A DNA stretch of 64,000 nt from Allium sativum (GCA_030737875.1 CM060922.1:305589456-305653455), one strand, 5' to 3'. Positions 47,815-60,486 are shown, counted from the stretch's first letter. The notes: generated by a model from the letters alone, not told the origin. Numbers and translations: made by a program.

Positions 47815-48549
47815 CTTGTTTTATTTAATTTAATATATAAATCATTTATTTATTTAATTTGATCGTACATTTAAATTCACCGGGGCCGCACACTGACTCT
47901 AAAAATTACAGAAAAATTATATCTAGCTTTATTTTGACGATACGGTCCTAACAAAACTAATTTTGTCAAATTCTGAGATTGTTTGAAAAATTGTCATTTT
48001 CAAGTCGATCGAAATTGATTGTAATTGACAAAACATGTTTTCCTTTGCTATGCTCATATATTAATTCGAAAAATTATGGAAATTTAAACCTAGCAATAAT
48101 TTGATATTCCGATTCCAACAAAAGTGGTTTCATCGAAAACAGAGGTCGTTTGAAAAATGGCTATTTTTAGTATTAAAAAATATATATAAATTCTACAACG
48201 ACTATTCTGAAAATTAAACTGGGCATAACTTTTGATTCCCGCTATGAAATTTCGATTTTTCAGATTCGTTAGAAAGATATTTTTAAATAGATTCTAATAT
48301 TTGTGGTTTCACTAAAATCCGATTTAATTTGCATCCTGTATGGTCAGTCAAAGATCAACTTTGACTTTTCAAACTACCGTGCCATTTCTAATTCCTTTTG
48401 TAATTAAAATAAATATATTCGTTCTAACTTCAATTAAAATAAATTTTTAATTGTTATTATTTAAAATAAATCATTTTAACTATTTAAAATCCCATTAAAA
48501 TTTCTAAAATAAAAATTTTAAATTGGCCCCAAAATTTCGGGTTGTTACA
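47815..48549 (-). mobile_element. C 3' LTR, segment 4 (LTR start)
   Basis: The U3 start of C on the minus strand, ending GGGTTGTTACA at 48549. It matches 58676-59416 in the other LTR, including GGTTTCACTAAAATCCGATT and the CTACCGTGCCATTTC stretch. Confidence 0.85.
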
Positions 48550-48979
48550 ATCTCCCCTGCTTAAAATCTTTTCGTCCTCGAAAAGGAACGGAGCTAAATA
48601 TTGTTTAACTAACCGATTCAATTTTTATTTAATTTATTTTTATTAGTTGAACTAATAATCACACAACACAATCATCAATCAATTAGTTGATTAGCTTTTA
48701 AAAATATATAACTTTTATATATTCAAAAATCATATTTTCTAATATCATATTATATATATAATCACAAATACGTTAATTATATAGTTGGCACTCTCAACTC
48801 ATTCTAGCGCATTTCTAACGCCATCTCTAATGAATTTTCTCATTCTATGATACTACTGATCCTATCTCTAACGAGTATTCTTTATTTGATATTACTAATC
48901 CAATCTCTGATGAGTCTTTTGCTCAGTTCTAACGAGTTGTACCCCAAAGATTTGAGCTAACCAGAGCTCTGATACAAAC
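48550..48979 (-). mobile_element. Element C internal region (430 bp, non-coding)
   Basis: On the minus strand it runs from the primer site (48963-48979) to the PPT (48550-48562, complement of AGCAGGGGAGAT). It has no ORF. It aligns with the A internal region, including three hairpin units after the PBS and the CGAGGACGAAAAGAT motif before the PPT. The primer site reads TTGTATCAGAGCTC, one mismatch from the initiator tRNA complement. Confidence 0.85.
48780..48960 (-). repeat. Tandem hairpin units in C internal region
   Basis: Three units matching 6510-6633 of A. On the minus strand one reads GATGGCGTTAGAAATGCGCT, where GCG pairs with CGC, while the A counterpart has AGG facing CCT. The other two units have one mismatch each in the inner stem. 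Confidence 0.5.
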
Positions 48980-51900
48980 TGTAACGACACGCATTTTGCC
49001 CGATCTTAATCGATCGCTAGATCGATCAAAATCGTTCAAAACCCGCATACATTAACTTTGGGAATACAATACATTAGAACAACAACAGCAGACTTTTATA
49101 ATCATTATAATAATGTTACATCAGAGTATAGAATATCGGAGTACATCGAAGAAATACAGCGGGAAATAATATTTACAATGAATTTAATACATTGCAATGG
49201 AAGACTTAAACTGATACAACGGAAGGCTATCAATGTTCTGGACACAGATTTAAGCTTCGATCCAGGATCCTGCTAAAGAGATAAATATCTGCAAAAAGCT
49301 ACTCGACTGCTCGTGTGGAAAATATGGGCACCCGAGTTTGCCAGTGAAACAAACTACAGGTCAGTGATGGGACTGGTATGAGAAATCTTAACTTAACCTA
49401 GCTAATAATAAGGCTAATCACAGGATCACGCCGCTAACGCGGAACAGGTTTACTCCATTTGATTGCCAGTGCATAAAGTAAATCGTTAAACAACGCAATG
49501 CTTTTTAGAAAAATGAAACCATTATAAGACTCAAGTCCCATCACACAATGCAATGCAAACCGGAGGATAGAGTTTTAACTTATAATGGTAAAAAATGCTT
49601 GATACGATAAAAATGGATTTGATATTATTACTAGTGTATATATGTTTCAAAAACAATTTAAATCATAATGTATCAATCATAGACGGCATAGTACCCCATC
49701 CTACTATGTCACCATACTAGTTCTACAATCAAAACCGCATGGTGTCATATTGGAAATTGGGTTTCCATCATGAATCGAGGATAGGGATCGTTCTCTCCGA
49801 TTCGAGACACTCTGGCAAATGCCTCAGGATTCGGACTCTGGCGAACCCTTGGATCTTCAGGGCCAATCCACACTTTAACGCTTAGTGGATTAGTTATGCC
49901 TGGACACATGCTTCCCGGTTCTTTTGAACCTCTATATGGCCACTAAAAACCTATAAAACCGAGGTACCTCATAATCCATCATCCACATAAGTAAAATGTC
50001 AGGGCTGGTAGGTCGCTGACATCACTCTAACTAGAAAGAAACGTGTGCACTCCTTGTAGTCCTAATCCCGTTTTTGACTCATACCTGGGTGTGAGGGTCG
50101 CGTAGTCATGCTATACACAAAGCTATGCCTAAACAGGCTATGCTTTAATCATAAACCACAAGGCTCTACTTTTCACAAAAGCCTTGATCCATGCATCTTA
50201 GCATGCCACATTGTCAATCCATACCATACCATTGATTCCTACTATATATAACCTCTAAGCTTGTACGTCTCAGAGAAGGGTGTTAAACACCAAACAGATA
50301 TATATTTAGCAGAGATCAACGAATATCGTATAAAGGAATACAACGTCAGACATACAATCCATTTTCAAGTCCGTTCTGGGTCTGAACGAAGCCGGAGGCA
50401 CCTTATTCATCGCATATCCGAACAACCACCAAATACGTCCGGACAACTACCACTGCATCCCCTTCAAGGTAGCTACTCCAATCATGGGCGTCAGTAGTCC
50501 TCATCCATTCGATGTGAAGATCGTCGGTCTTCAATCACCGTCTTCAACTCTTCGACTTAAATCGTCGTATAATCATTTGAAATGAGACTGAACTCGGACC
50601 TTTCAATTGATTCTTGGATATATATATATTTTTTAAAATCATTTCATATCGTTATTAGTATTTGATAACGATTTATCGCTATTTTTATTTATTTAAAATA
50701 GCTAAATTATAATTAAACGACGCTTCGGGTCAATGGGCGGCTCTGGCGCTGTTTTTATCCAAATTTGATTTTCCGTTGTATTTTGATGAAATTTATATTG
50801 TTGGGTAGATCTTCCCAGAGCGGTCCTAACGGTTCCAATTTTGGGAAAATCTGACGGCTGGATCTTTCGGTATAATCGTTTAAAGTCACGATTGCCGAAA
50901 CGCGAACTACCACGCGCGTTTCATTTGAATTTAATTTATATTTATATATAATTATATCATTTGGCGATTTCAACTATTATAATCGATTCTTTTTATCGCA
51001 TCTAAAATGATGATAAGAATATCACTTTATTTCTACTCTTTTTATCGCATCTAAAATGACGATAAAAATAGTTCTTTTATTTTATTGTCTCTAATTTGAC
51101 AATAAAAATATAACATTTTAATCTACACTTTTTATTACTTGTAAAATGTAAATCAAAATGTCCATTTTAATCAAATCCTTTTTATTTACATCTAAAATGT
51201 AAATAAAGATGTCACTTTTAATCTTATCTTTTTATCTACATCTAATCTACAAATAAAAATGCGTCTTTTATTTCCCATGTCTTTTATTTACGTGGATAAT
51301 ATAAATAAAAATATTTCTTTCATCCATGTCTTTTACTTACATGGGCTATGTAAATAAAAATATTTCTTTCATTTCTATGTTTTAGCTTTCAACTAAAATG
51401 TGAACAAAAGTATGACTTCAAATGAATTCTTTTTATTTTTATGTTTTTATTTACATATAAATTGTAAATAAAAATGCACTTTTTAATCCTTGTTTTTATT
51501 TACATCTAAAATGTAAATAAAAATGTGACTTTTAATTCATGTTTTTATTTACAACTAAAAATGCCCTTTTCCAATTCAAGTTTTTATTCACATCTAAAAG
51601 GTGAATAAAAATGTACTTTTTATTTTCATTTTTTTATTTATATCTAAAATATAAATAAAAATATCCTTTTACAATTCATACTTTTATTTATATCTTAAAA
51701 TGTCAACTTTTTATAATCATGTTTTATTTACAACTAAATTGCAAATAAAATTGTACTTTATAACTTCATGTTTTTATTTGCAACTAACTTGCAAATAAAA
51801 AGTGTACTTTATATCTATGGTTTTTATTTGCATATAAAAAGGCAAATAAAAATGTACTTTTTAATTTTATGTCTTTTATTTTGGCAAATTGTACATTTTA

Positions 51901-52805
51901 TTTTCAACTAATATAACACCTTTATTTCCCTACTCCTTTCTTATGTATCCTAGTGACAAATAAAAGTATATTTTTATGTTACATCATTTCTAACCTTTCA
52001 TATTAGAATAAAAAGAATATTTTTATGTTAAATCAATTCTATCATCTCGACAAAAACAATTAAAAAGATAGCTTTGTTTTTGTTGACAATTCTATTTCAA
52101 TAAAACATATAAAAGTACTATATTTGTTTTGTCGACAACTCTAATTCAACAAAACAAATAAAGGTGATATATTGTCTAACTTAACATTTGATAACTGAAT
52201 GGTATTTTAACCAATCCTAACATTTATAACTAAAATGTTATTTTATCAGTCTTAGCATTTTATACATAAAATTGTGTTATAGTATATCTCAATATTTTAT
52301 TTTAATTCTAGTATCACATAAAATAATATTTTATATGTAAACATTTCTTGTGAATTCTAATACCATATGAAATAACATTTTATATGTAAACATTTCTTGT
52401 GAATTATAAAATAACATTTTATATGTAAACATTTCTGTAGATTCAAATATCATATAAAATAATGTTTTATATGTAAAACATTTTCTGTAGATTCAAATAT
52501 CATATAAAATAATGTTTTATATGTAAAACATTTTCTGTGAATTCAAATATCATATAAAATATAAAATAACATTTTATATGTAAACAGTTCTTGCGAATTT
52601 TAATATCATATAAAATAACATTTTATATGTAAACATTTCTTATCAAAAATGTTTATTTTTACTTCAACTAATATGACACATTTATTTCCTTACATTTTCC
52701 TATGTATTCTAATAACATATATAAGAGAATATTCTATATGTTCACACTTTTATAATTATTCTAATAACATATAAAAGAGAAATTTATATGTTTACATTTT
52801 TCTAT
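48980..52805 (-). mobile_element. C 5' LTR, segment 1
   Basis: The downstream part of the C 5' LTR, starting TGTAACGACACGC. It carries the GTTG hairpin (50159-50186) and the covarying hairpin array from about 50985. The CACTA transposon interrupts it at 52805. Confidence 0.85.
50985..52800 (-). repeat. Covarying hairpin array in C 5' LTR
   Basis: The copy of 20775-23060. Clear stems: TTTTTATTCAC (51581-51591) with GTGAATAAAAA (51601-51611); TTTTTATTTATAT (51631-51643) with ATATAAATAAAAA (51649-51661); TTTTTATTTGCAA (51771-51783) with TTGCAAATAAAAA (51789-51801); TTTTTATTTGC (51821-51831) with GCAAATAAAAA (51842-51852). The array resumes after the CACTA element to about 57650. Confidence 0.8.
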
Positions 52806-52829
52806 CACTACAACAAAATGACCCTATTA

Positions 52830-52990
52830 CAACGGTGGAACACCGTTGTAATAGGTTTTTACAACGGTGGGCAAACCGTCGTGTCTTAAGAAGTTGTAAT
52901 AGCCTAATATCTTTTACAACTTTTCTGCACTGTTGCAAAACCGTTGTAATATGTATATTTTACAACTTTTTTCCAACGTTGTAATAAACT
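52830..52990. repeat. CACTA left subterminal repeats
   Basis: Several copies of TTACAACGGTG and its complement, as inverted pairs (for example ACAACGGTGGAACACCGTTGT). They are the expected transposase-binding repeats. Confidence 0.75.
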
Positions 52991-54239
52991 TTATTACAAC
53001 AGTTATGCACCGTTGTGATTGATATTTGGGTTTTAAAAAAAATAAATTTTGCAAATGCAACAAAAGCTGAATAAACAGAAAACAAATTGATATAAATTCA
53101 AAGCAACAGATCCATTCATACAAAAAACATTACAACTTTATATTCAAAATGCAAAAAATGAATCATACATCATCACGTTAATATATCAATTCTTCATTAC
53201 AAATAATGATTACAAATTAGTACCATCCAAAAACTTTGCTTCAACTATCAGCTTGCTTCATCTTTGCACTTCCTCAACTTCCCCACCAACACAAGACACC
53301 ACCTGCACAATCACAAAACATGCATATATATAAACATAACCTTAAGCTTGTTGTAAACATAAAATGGTGGATATCTACTTTTCTTCCAAGTTGGATGAGG
53401 AGTTGAAACTATGTAAAATGCAATGCATGTATTTTTGTAGTAAGCTAAGAGTATATAAGAGTTTTACTGGTTTAAGAAATACGTAATGACCATGAACTGC
53501 TTCGCTCTTTTAATGTGTTTAAGTTAATTAAGGTAATGAAAGATGATAGTAAGGATTAAGCCAAAAAGGCTGTTAAAGAATTTTGTTTTAACTGTATATA
53601 TTTACTGAAGCAAATGAAATGAGATTTAAAGCATGGTATGTTTAGACAGTCATGAGAAATGTATCATTAGTGAAATTCTTAGTTTCAATCACTAACTTAA
53701 AAGTTTGGATTGGAATAGCTAAACGTATGTACTGGAAATGAATCATTCTTCTTACGTTAAAAGGGAGTTTTCATGAGGTTGTTTTCATTGCTAATAAACT
53801 GGAATTGAGTACAGCTGTATGTTAAAAACGAGTTTGCATGAGTTTGATTTTATTGCTAATAATCTGAGACTGAATAAAACCGTGAATATAAAATAAAGTT
53901 AAGAGATATTATATAAAAGACATGAGTATGTGAAGCTGCGTTGATGTGATAGCATTTAGCTGTCATGATAAGGTGTATGGATGTAGATAAATTCATATAT
54001 AAATGAACGTATTTGGCAGTATGGCCATAGAATTGGACACAATTGTATATTTAAACCGGTGAGGTAATTATTTGGTACCAGTTACGAACTTACAATACAA
54101 ATATGATTACAATAGTCAAACTAGTTCCGTATTTGCACAAACCTGCAAAAATAAGCAGCACGGTGTTTATTCTAATCAATACAACAATAAATTGAGCAAA
54201 CAAAAGTAATGGGTATAAAGAAGTAGAACTAACCAGACA

Positions 54240-54413
54240 GAAGAATTGCTATGCTGCTTTAGCTGTTGAAGTACATCAATCTCGATCATAGCATCCTCAC
54301 GATACTTATCTACAGCTCGAACAATTTTTACGGCTACCATTTCTTTACCTTCCCTGTCCCAACTCCCAACACTCCAATACTTGACCAAACGTGCCTTCTC
54401 CTATCTTATATAT
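54240..54413 (-). pseudogene. Captured fragment of AFC-type LAMMER (CLK) kinase
   Basis: On the minus strand the fragment reads IYKIGEGTFGQVLECW, the glycine-rich loop, then in another frame EGKEMVAVKIVRAVDKY with the VAVK lysine and REDAMIEIDVLQQL. This matches the start of the catalytic domain of plant AFC/CLK dual-specificity kinases, recognised from known family motifs. A tandem 7-bp duplication (TCCCAAC twice, 54357-54370) shifts the frame between the two parts. Only about 55 codons of the ~400-residue kinase remain. The fragment ends near TCTGGTTAGTT, possibly an exon end. Confidence 0.8.
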
Positions 54414-55359
54414 GAGAAGCGCAACAACTGAAAAAACAAATTAAAACTTATCATGTCTTCAAAACTTAAATAGTAAAAGAAACAAAATGACAAACAATAG
54501 CAATCCTCATTTACTCGTAGCCACCCTTTCATGGAACCAGTATAACAACAACCTACTTTTTCTGTATAAGGAAAACATCTAAAAACTTATTGAACGACAT
54601 CGGATTGATCCTCCTAGACTCGCTGCATCATCTTTCTTCTGTTGAGCATAGTTTAACAAGTTTTTATAATCAACACTACTCTTATCTCCAAATTATTAAA
54701 GACCCTTAACAGTATACCTTAACCAATTTTATTATTACTTGAAAAAAAAAACGAACTACAAAGATTAAGTCATATGACTCCTTTCAGTGCAGTACAAGAG
54801 ACCCCAACAAAGACAGCGTCGAAAAATTGAAAATGCACAGCCAACTCATCGACTACTCAAAAATTCAATGTCTAAAAAAAATTTTGGGTTGATAAAGCAC
54901 AAGTGCATAAATCAGACTCACGCTAATGTTTAAGCAATTCAGGCCAGGTCAACATGTAGTTAGCAAAAGCAACTTATGGCAAACATCACAAGTGCAGTAG
55001 GCAAGCATGCACGACATAAAGCAAAGAAAAAGTAGGAACTGTGCACCTGAATATCAGACCAAGGCTCACCAATAACATTCAAATAATAAAATGATCAAAG
55101 TTTTAATATAATCTGTACAAATTAGACGCTCTCAGGACTAAACAATCCTTGTGTATGCAAGGGACAAAGAGTAATGGCCGAAACATACCCTTTAACGTGA
55201 ATCCTCTACAGCAGACCCAAAGTAGCACTAACATTTATCATAATTTCTAATTATAGGTTGAGCGGGTTATCTAATACCAAAAGTTCTCACCCTTCATTTT
55301 AATTAAAAGAAGTAAAAGAAGTAAAGAAAATAGAATAGGAAAAAGTGATAGAAGCAAAA

Positions 55360-55900
55360 TGAATTACCAGCGTTGACGACCGAGAAGCAAGAAGAGCGAG
55401 CAAGAGTTCACGGTGACTGAGCTCCATTGGGTGAAGTTATGGCACTGGTCTGAGCTGTGCGTTGTCCGATGGCAGCTCTGGCGATTTGGTTGACTGACTA
55501 TGGGAAGGAGGAGATGGCAGCGCGATTGCTGAAAGGTGAAGCGGAGCAATCGGTTGAAGGAGCGGCTTCCGATGAGGAGGGAGGTCGGCTATTGGTTCAG
55601 GTGGCGACGGTGGAAGAAAGCGAACGGGTAGTGCAGCAGAGGGATGACGGCGATGGCCATTTCAGTGGCCATTCATTTCGAAATTTTTGGAGGATTTAAT
55701 TTTGGGGGGAAAAATGCTGAAATCTCATGGGAACAAACGTGCCTTCTCCTAGACTCGCTGCTCTCGCCCTCGAGTTCGTCTCCATCACGAATCCGACTAC
55801 AAATCTGATACGAGGCATCGGATTGATCGATTTTCCCCCAATTTCCAGTCGCTAGGGCTTCGGCCATTATTGTTGCCTTTTATTTTGAACGAGATAAATG
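55360..55900 (-). pseudogene. Gene-like 5' fragment inside CACTA
   Basis: GC-richer than its surroundings. A minus-strand ORF of 64 codons (55673-55867) starts in the context AACAATAATGGCC and reads MAEALATGNWGKIDQSD; I do not recognise it. Near its end the DNA AGGAGAAGGCACGTTT repeats the kinase glycine-loop DNA of 54390-54405 in a different frame. GCAGCGAGTCTAGGAG is also shared with 54612-54628. The block looks like rearranged pieces of captured DNA. A plus-strand ORF of 80 codons (55457-55699) overlaps it. Confidence 0.4.
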
Positions 55901-56939
55901 AAAATGACGGCTCGTTTCTCCTTTCTTACATTAACACGGCTAGGGTTATTTTCCTGCCAATTGACAGCTTTGGCCCTAGGGTTTTATTGGGCTTTATAAC
56001 CCTTAAGCCATTTTATAATACTTAAATCAATATTTACAACACTTGGACGAATTTTAATGTCGCACACACACACAATATATAAATTAGCATGTATATTTGT
56101 TCACAATTTAAAAAATGTACAATTTTTATATATTCAATATGTACATAAATAAATGATTTATTTATTTATTCATTTATCCACCCTAAATATATATATACAC
56201 ATAAATATATATATATATAATTGAGATCAATATTTTTTTTTTGAAAATTGAGATCAATATTATAAATTAACTATTAAATATAATCTTAGTTATTAATCTC
56301 TTCTTCTTAATTATTAATCTCTACTTCTTAATTATTAATAGCAATCATTGATTATTCATGATTAGCATTAATTATTATATTTTAATTATTAGTATTGAAC
56401 AGCGAATTATTATTTTATAATTTTTAATTAGTATTTGATTAATTATTATTTATTGAAAATTATTATCAATCATTAATTACTAGTATTTAACAGTGAATTA
56501 TTTGTAAATTATTAATTAATTAATATTTATTTGTTTACTTATTATCGATTATTAATTATTACTTACTAATTAGTTATTAATTAAATGTTAATTATTAATT
56601 AGGATTATTTCATATTTTAAATTTATTATTAATTAGGATTATTTCATATTAACAATAGTTATTATTTAACTTTTACTTATTTCTACTTAGTTATAATCGA
56701 GTAATAACTATTAAAAGCTTATAATGTATATGTCACCTAAATATTAATTAATAAGCAGTTAACATTAACTACTAAACATTAATTACCACTTATTAACTAT
56801 TAATTATTTAATAAATATTACTGATTCCTAAGTTTATTATTAATTATTAATTATTATTAAATATTAATATAATTAGTTATTAAATATAGATATTATAAAC
56901 ATGAAGATTGTAATGGGCATCTATTACAACTAACAAAAA

Positions 56940-57180
56940 CAAAAGTTGTTAAAAATACGTTTATTACAACTTTAGGGAATACCACCATTGTAAAAAACCA
57001 TTTATTACAACGGTGCTTTTACCACCGTTGTAAAAAACCATTTATTACAACGGTGTCTTTACCACCGTTGTAAAAAATCATTTATTACAACGATGCTTTT
57101 ACCACCGTTGTAAAAAACCATTTATTACAACGGTGTTTTTACCACCGTTGTAAAATTAAAGTTGTAATAGGGTCATTTTG
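56940..57180. repeat. CACTA right subterminal repeats
   Basis: Four regular units of about 53 bp, each with CATTTATTACAACGGTG and ACCACCGTTGTAAAAAA, followed by the terminal inverted repeat. Confidence 0.85.
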
Positions 57181-57191
57181 TTGTAGTGTAT

Positions 57192-59416
57192 GAACTTTAA
57201 TGACATATAAAAATAAATTTATTTGTAAACAATTTTCTATGTTATTCAAATGACAAATAAATGGTTATTTATTTGTAATCAAGTTTCTATGTTATTAATG
57301 ACACATAAATGCATATTTTATTTATAAACAATTTCCTATGTGTGTTAATGACACTTAAATGAAATTTATAAACAATTTTCCTATTTATGTTAGTGACACA
57401 TAAATGCACATTTATAAACAATTTCCTATGTATGTTATTTTTATTTTGATATAACATTATCTAATAAAATGTTAATTTATTTTGACATAATATTTTTAAT
57501 TAAAATGGCATTTTTATACTAACATACATTTCTAACTATAATGGTATTTACATTAATATGACATTTCATACGATAATGACATTTTTTATATTAATACAAC
57601 ATGATCAAGCAAGGTGACATTTTTGTTTTCGTCAAATTATCTCAACAAACATGATATATGTATTTTCAACAATCCTATCTTAATAAACATGATAAAATTA
57701 TTTCAACAATCTTATCTTAACAAACAATCCTATCTTAACAAACATGATATCATTATTTTCAACACAACGATTATCAAATCAATAGATCTACGTATCAATG
57801 ACAATTCTGGATCAAATCACATGTGATGATCAATTAGCATTTAGCAATGGATCGGAGGGAAATCACAATCACAGTTAATTATTTTTAATTTAAATAAATA
57901 AATAGAATTCCCACCAATCTTTTAATTCAGATTTGAAATTTCCTGAATTTCCAAAGTGCTCTGTTTCAGATCTGGTCTGATCCGTGTTGTAGAATTTTCG
58001 TTGCGAATTTAACGCTTTTGAAATTGTTCGATTTCGCTTCTGTATGAAGAAGTTACACAATTTTATACATTCATACTTTAATTAAAATAATTAATTAATT
58101 TATTTATACTAGTTACATTCAAAATCCATCAGGGCCACTAATTCTTTCTTCTACTTCGACATCTTCTGGTACTTCCCGCAAACCCATCATCGTCTTCAAC
58201 TTCCACCTGTGTGCACCAATCAGGACAGCCGGAGGATGATCAAAGAGTGCCACATCGTCGGTCTTGGGGGGTGCTGCCGCTGCCAGGAGTGAGACGGAGC
58301 TCGGCCTCCCTACTGTGCCGGAAAACCACTTCGACTGCGCTGAGTTTGAGTGCGAAATTCGAGCAGAACAGTTCATGAAAACCCATCACTGCTGTATGAA
58401 TTCGGAGATCGCATCTTGCTTGACAAATTTGGTTTTATATTGGTGATCCAATTCGCTGTATGATGGGAAGGAATAAGGAATTATTTTGGTTCGTTCTCGG
58501 CCATTGGTATACATGGCGGCGGCTGTTATAGTGATTGGGAATTAGGGTTTCTGTTTAGAAATTTAGGAATATTTATAATATTTAATTGTTGATTTTGCAA
58601 TTAAAACCATACGTTCTTAACAATTCCGAATCCAGCCCAGAAGAAGTTGTCCCTAGGCAAATACCCACGTTCCAACTTATTTTATTTAATTTAATGCATA
58701 AATCATTTATTTATTTAATTTGATCGTACATTTAAATTCACCGGGGCCACACACTGACTCTAAAAATTACAGAAAAATTATATCTATCTTTGTTTTGACG
58801 ATACGGTCCTAACAAAACTAATTTTGTCAAATTTTGAGACTGTTTGAAAAATTGCCATTTTCAAATCGATCGAAATTGACTGTAATTGGCAAAACACGTT
58901 TTCCTTTGTCATGCTCACATATTAATTCGAAAATTTTTGGAAATTTAAACCTAGCAATAATTTGACATTTTGGTTCCAACAAAGGTGGTTTCATCGAAAA
59001 AAGAGGTCGTTTGAAAAATGGCTATTTTTAATATTAATATATATATATATATAAAAATTCTACAACGACTATTCTGAAAATTAAACTGGGCATAACTTTT
59101 GATTCCCGCCATGAAATTTCAATTTTTCAGATTCATTAGAAATATATTTTTAAATAGATTCTAATATTTTTGGTTTCACTAAAATCCGATTTAATTTGCA
59201 TCCTGTATGGTCAGTCAAAGTTCATCTTTGACTTTTCAAACTACCGTGCTATTTCTAATTCCTTTAGTAATTAAAATAAATATATTCGTTCTAACTTCAA
59301 TTAAAATAAAATTTTAATCGTTATTATTTAAAATAAATCATTTTAACTATTTAAAATCCCATTAAAATTTATAAAATAAAAATTTTAAATTGGCTCCAAA
59401 ATTCCGGGTTGTTACA
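57192..59416 (-). mobile_element. C 5' LTR, segment 2 (to LTR start)
   Basis: The rest of the C 5' LTR: end of the array (to about 57650), leader with ORF 58119-58376, telo-box and TATA box (58542-58577), and a U3 of about 0.85 kb. It ends GGGTTGTTACA at 59416, followed by TSD ATAAT. Confidence 0.88.
58542..58577 (-). promoter_or_regulatory. TATA box and telo-box of C 5' LTR
   Basis: On the minus strand TATAAATAT (58569-58577) is followed about 20 bases later by AAACCCTAA (58542-58550). The same pair lies in the 3' LTR (41908-41943). This puts about 5 kb of LTR, including the hairpin array, into the transcript leader. Confidence 0.6.
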
Positions 59417-59421
59417 ATAAT

Positions 59422-59926
59422 GGTTTCATTTTTCTATAAAGTATTGTGTTGTTTAACGATTTACTTTATTTATGCACCGACAATCAAATGGAGTAAACCC
59501 GTTCCGCGTTAACGGCGTGGTCCTGTGATTAGCCTTATTATTATTAGATAAGTTAAGTATGATTTCTCATACCAGTCCCATGACTGACTCGTAGTTTGTT
59601 TCACCTTGCAAACTCGGGTGCCCTCTTTTCCACACGGGCAGTCGAGTGGCTTGTCTTGCGGATATCTATTTATTAAGCAGGATTCTGGATCGAAGCTTAA
59701 AGCTGTAGCCAGAGCAATGATAGTCTTTCGCTGCATTGTGTTAAGTTTATTGTAAATTAATCTTCCGCTGTATTATATTTATTCGATGTACTCTGCTATT
59801 TTTGTACTCTGATGTAACATTATTATAATGTTTATAAAAGACTTCTGTTATATGTTCTAATGTGTTGTATGCCCAGAGTTAGTGAATCCGACGATTTCCC
59901 ACGAGGGGTATTTTCGGATCATTACA
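59422..59926 (+). mobile_element. Element B LTR, right end
   Basis: B resumes with GGTTTCATTT after the C insertion and ends GGATCATTACA at 59926. It carries the conserved ACCAGTCCCATGACTGACTC segment and the family's AT-rich 3' end. No PBS follows, so B is either a solo LTR or the 3' LTR of an element lying to the left. Confidence 0.75.
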
Positions 59927-60486
59927 GAATCCGCTTCTCGAGTAAGGAAGTGATAACCAATTTTAAGTGTTAAAGAATTACCAAATTTTGGAGTTTGAAA
60001 GTTTGAAGCTTTAAATAAAATAAACCGACATTTATGAGAAAATCTGAAATATTAGATGAGTTGAAGCGAAATGATCATAACTTTTGAATGATTTATCCGA
60101 ATTCGACGAACCCGGACAATTCGGAAAGCCAGAAATAAATGCAACAACTTTTACCTAGTGTTTTTTAGCCAAATTCCATTCATTTATATTTGGTTCTAAA
60201 TCGACCAATTTAACTCTTCTCGAGTTAACTTCCATTTACTCTAATTCATTTATATTTATAAGCAATAATTCAATATACCTTATTTTAAGATTTTGTTTAA
60301 GATCTCATTGAAATAAATATTTTAAATATTAATAAGTAATAATATTATTTAATTTTTATAAAATATAATGATTTCCATAAAGATTTTGGGTGTCTAAATC
60401 TCAATTTAATAGGTTAAATACAAATGTTGTTTTAAAAATATTATATATATATGTGTTTTTGAATAAATATTTTTTTGATACCAATT
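59927..60486. other. Degraded retroelement DNA right of B
   Basis: AT-rich, with phrases typical of the U3 of these LTRs (CATAACTTTTGAATGATTTA, GAATTCGACGAACCC). It ends with GATACCAAT, which on the minus strand reads as a partial primer site (TTGGTATCA) for element H. No gene. Confidence 0.4.

Larger units (their letters stand above)
52806..57188. mobile_element. CACTA transposon, non-autonomous, with captured gene pieces
   Basis: A 4383-bp element with inverted ends CACTACAACAAAATGACCCT and a perfect 3-bp duplication TAT (52803-52805, 57189-57191), both diagnostic of CACTA. Subterminal regions carry repeats of TTACAACGGTG and CACCGTTGTAA on both sides. There is no transposase ORF. The middle holds a LAMMER kinase fragment (54240-54413) and a gene-like 5' end (about 55360-55900), so it behaves like a gene-capturing CACTA. 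The segment 53000-54170 has no feature I recognise. The segment 56030-56890 is AT-rich with repeated TTAATTATTAATT. Confidence 0.93.
18750..59416 (-). mobile_element. Element C, giant-LTR non-autonomous retrotransposon with nested insertions
   Basis: C runs on the minus strand with its 5' LTR at the right (48980-59416), a 430-bp internal region (48550-48979) and its 3' LTR at the left (18750-48549). Its ends are TGTAAC/GTTACA type, and it is flanked by the perfect 5-bp duplication ATAAT (18745-18749, 59417-59421). After removing D, E, F and the CACTA element, the two LTRs are about 6.1 kb each. They differ by roughly 5 percent with several indels by eye, so C is older than D, as nesting requires. 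It encodes no protein. Its design matches A, but the sequence is a different family. Confidence 0.9.

Noticed and set aside
56030..56890. AT-rich TTAATTATTAATT block as a matrix-attachment or origin-like site
   Set aside because: It is simple AT-rich filler in a CACTA element; nothing beyond composition supports a function.
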